Below are positions 63,039-64,000 of a stretch of 64,000 nt of DNA, one piece after another. The notes beneath the pieces were generated by a model. That model saw only the letters and a program-made list of their open reading frames with translations, ran no database searches and was not told where the DNA came from. This DNA is from Limimaricola sp. G21655-S1 (GTDB lineage: Bacteria; Pseudomonadota; Alphaproteobacteria; Rhodobacterales; Rhodobacteraceae), in NCBI RefSeq assembly GCF_027213785.1, contig NZ_JAPWGO010000021.1, positions 1-64,000 on the forward strand, read 5' to 3'. A program made the translations under genes and the position numbers. Each line of letters opens with the position of its first letter. Position 1 is the stretch's first letter.

Positions 63039-63935
63039 GTGTCAAGCGAAGCCGATCTGCCCTCCCTCAGCGGTCTGCGCGCCTTCTCCGCGGCGGGAAG
63101 GCACCTGTCCTTTCGCGCGGCGGCGGAAGAGTTGGGCGTGACGCAGGGCGCCGTGGCCCAGCAGGTGCGCGGCCTCGAAGACCATCTCGGCCTGCGCCTG
63201 TTCCTTCGCGAGCCGCGGGGGCTGAGTTTCACCGAGGCGGGGCGGGCCTACCATGCCGCGGTCGCCCGCGCCTTTTCCCAGCTTTTGGACGCAACCGATG
63301 CGCTTCGAGATACGCCTTCGCGGGTGACGATCAGCGTGACCCCGACCTTCGCGTCGAAATGGCTCATCCCGCGTCTGGCGGAGTTCACCGAGGCCAACCC
63401 CGGGATCGACCTGCGGATCACCGCGACCGAGCGCGTCATGAGCTTTCATGCGGATGGCATCGATCTGGCGGTGCGGCAGGGGCGCCCGCCATTCGGGGCC
63501 AGCCTGCGGGCTGACCTGCTGTTTCCGCAAGAGATCATCGCGGTGTGCGCGCCACGACTGGTTGCCGATCAGGGCGGGCTTCTCGGTGCGGTGGCGCTCT
63601 CACGCATGACCCTGCTGCACGACACGCATGATCTTTGGCCGAAATTCATCGAGATGGCATTCGGGACCGAACCGGAGGCGCCACGCGGACTTCGCTTCAG
63701 CCAGACGACGCTGTGCCTCGACGCGGCCTTGGCCGGTCAGGGCATCGCCCTGGCCAGCCGCTTCCTCGTGCAGCGAGACCTCGATGCCGGCCGCCTCGTT
63801 CAGCCCGTCGACGCCGCACTCGAAGGGGGACAGGATTTCCACGTCCTGCTGCCGCGTCAGGGCGCATCCGAGGCGGCCCTGCGCGCAAGGGACTGGCTTC
63901 TCGGTGTTGCGTCCGAGGAAGCCCAGAGGGATTGA
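63039..63935 (+). CDS. LysR-family regulator, GcvA-like
   Basis: The 298-residue regulator has a helix-turn-helix at about 9-64 (LSGLRAFSAAGRHLSFRAAAEELG, then VTQGAVAQQVRGLEDHLGLRLFLREPRG). The GcvA-type effector domain (VTISVTPTFASKWLIPRLAEF near 97-117) ends in a QDFHVLLPRQG stretch. I start it at GTG 63039, after GTAGGAGA; the frame is open further upstream. It is divergent from the truncated SDR/DUF6552 pair, which it may regulate. The last 65 bases of the window show no gene. Confidence 0.9.
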   Translation: MSSEADLPSLSGLRAFSAAGRHLSFRAAAEELGVTQGAVAQQVRGLEDHLGLRLFLREPRGLSFTEAGRAYHAAVARAFSQLLDATDALRDTPSRVTISVTPTFASKWLIPRLAEFTEANPGIDLRITATERVMSFHADGIDLAVRQGRPPFGASLRADLLFPQEIIAVCAPRLVADQGGLLGAVALSRMTLLHDTHDLWPKFIEMAFGTEPEAPRGLRFSQTTLCLDAALAGQGIALASRFLVQRDLDAGRLVQPVDAALEGGQDFHVLLPRQGASEAALRARDWLLGVASEEAQRD

Positions 63936-64000
63936 AGTCATGTGCCAAGCACCGCAAGGGGCCAAGCGTTTTGATGATCGGACGCGTTGGCCATCCACGG

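Overview
The window is GC-rich DNA from an alphaproteobacterium, most likely of the Rhodobacterales/Paracoccaceae type. The evidence is the codon bias, the FnrL-type regulator, the TRAP transporter, the IS5-family transposases and the general gene repertoire. It reads as an accessory, repeatedly rearranged region: two broken IS5-type elements, an IS3 OrfA remnant, a truncated phage-type integrase beside a copy of a tRNA-Gln 3' end, and decayed pieces of groEL, a phosphoribosyltransferase and an SDR gene.

Layout. (1) 0-10.7 kb: an amide uptake and hydrolysis operon on the minus strand (amiC, amiR, dppC-like, dppB-like, solute-binding protein, formamidase/acetamidase, fused DppD-DppF ATPase), bracketed by IS debris. 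Between the upstream IS and amiC lies a leader with a clear intrinsic terminator ending about 15 nt before the amiC start, the layout expected for AmiR (ANTAR) antitermination. (2) 10.8-15.9 kb: a Tat-exported periplasmic aldehyde oxidoreductase, paoABC-like, with a divergent XdhC/PaoD maturation factor. (3) 16.3-25.9 kb: a GST, an NAD(P)-binding epimerase-like protein, a membrane-anchored alpha/beta hydrolase, a TRAP transporter (dctQMP) with a divergent LysR regulator, an esterase, the integrase/att scar and a secreted HExxH protein.

(4) 26-45 kb is the most striking part. It holds a macrolide-type ABC efflux pump, an MlaEFD-like lipid transporter with an auxiliary lipoprotein, three universal stress proteins, a c-type cytochrome, a VIT/CCC1 metal transporter, an FtsH-like protease, an alcohol dehydrogenase, an FnrL regulator with an intact Fe-S cysteine set and ExxSR recognition helix, and a D-lactate dehydrogenase. 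Five FNR-type sites (TTGAY-N4-RTCAR) lie in intergenic positions in front of these operons, two of them between divergent genes. I read this as a self-contained oxygen-limitation regulon carrying its own regulator. (5) 45-47 kb: an isolated TadE/TadG-like pair. (6) 47.5-64 kb: a redox and detoxification cluster (FSP1/NDH-2-like FAD enzyme, three SDR genes including one truncated, an aldo/keto reductase, two MDR enzymes, DoxX-like protein). It includes an MttB-family methyltransferase next to a DgcA/OYE-like flavoprotein, and three LysR plus two TetR regulators. Each TetR gene has a doubled palindromic operator in its divergent promoter.

Functional assignments rest on protein motifs read by eye. 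No database search was run. Regulatory sites are inferred from sequence pattern and position.
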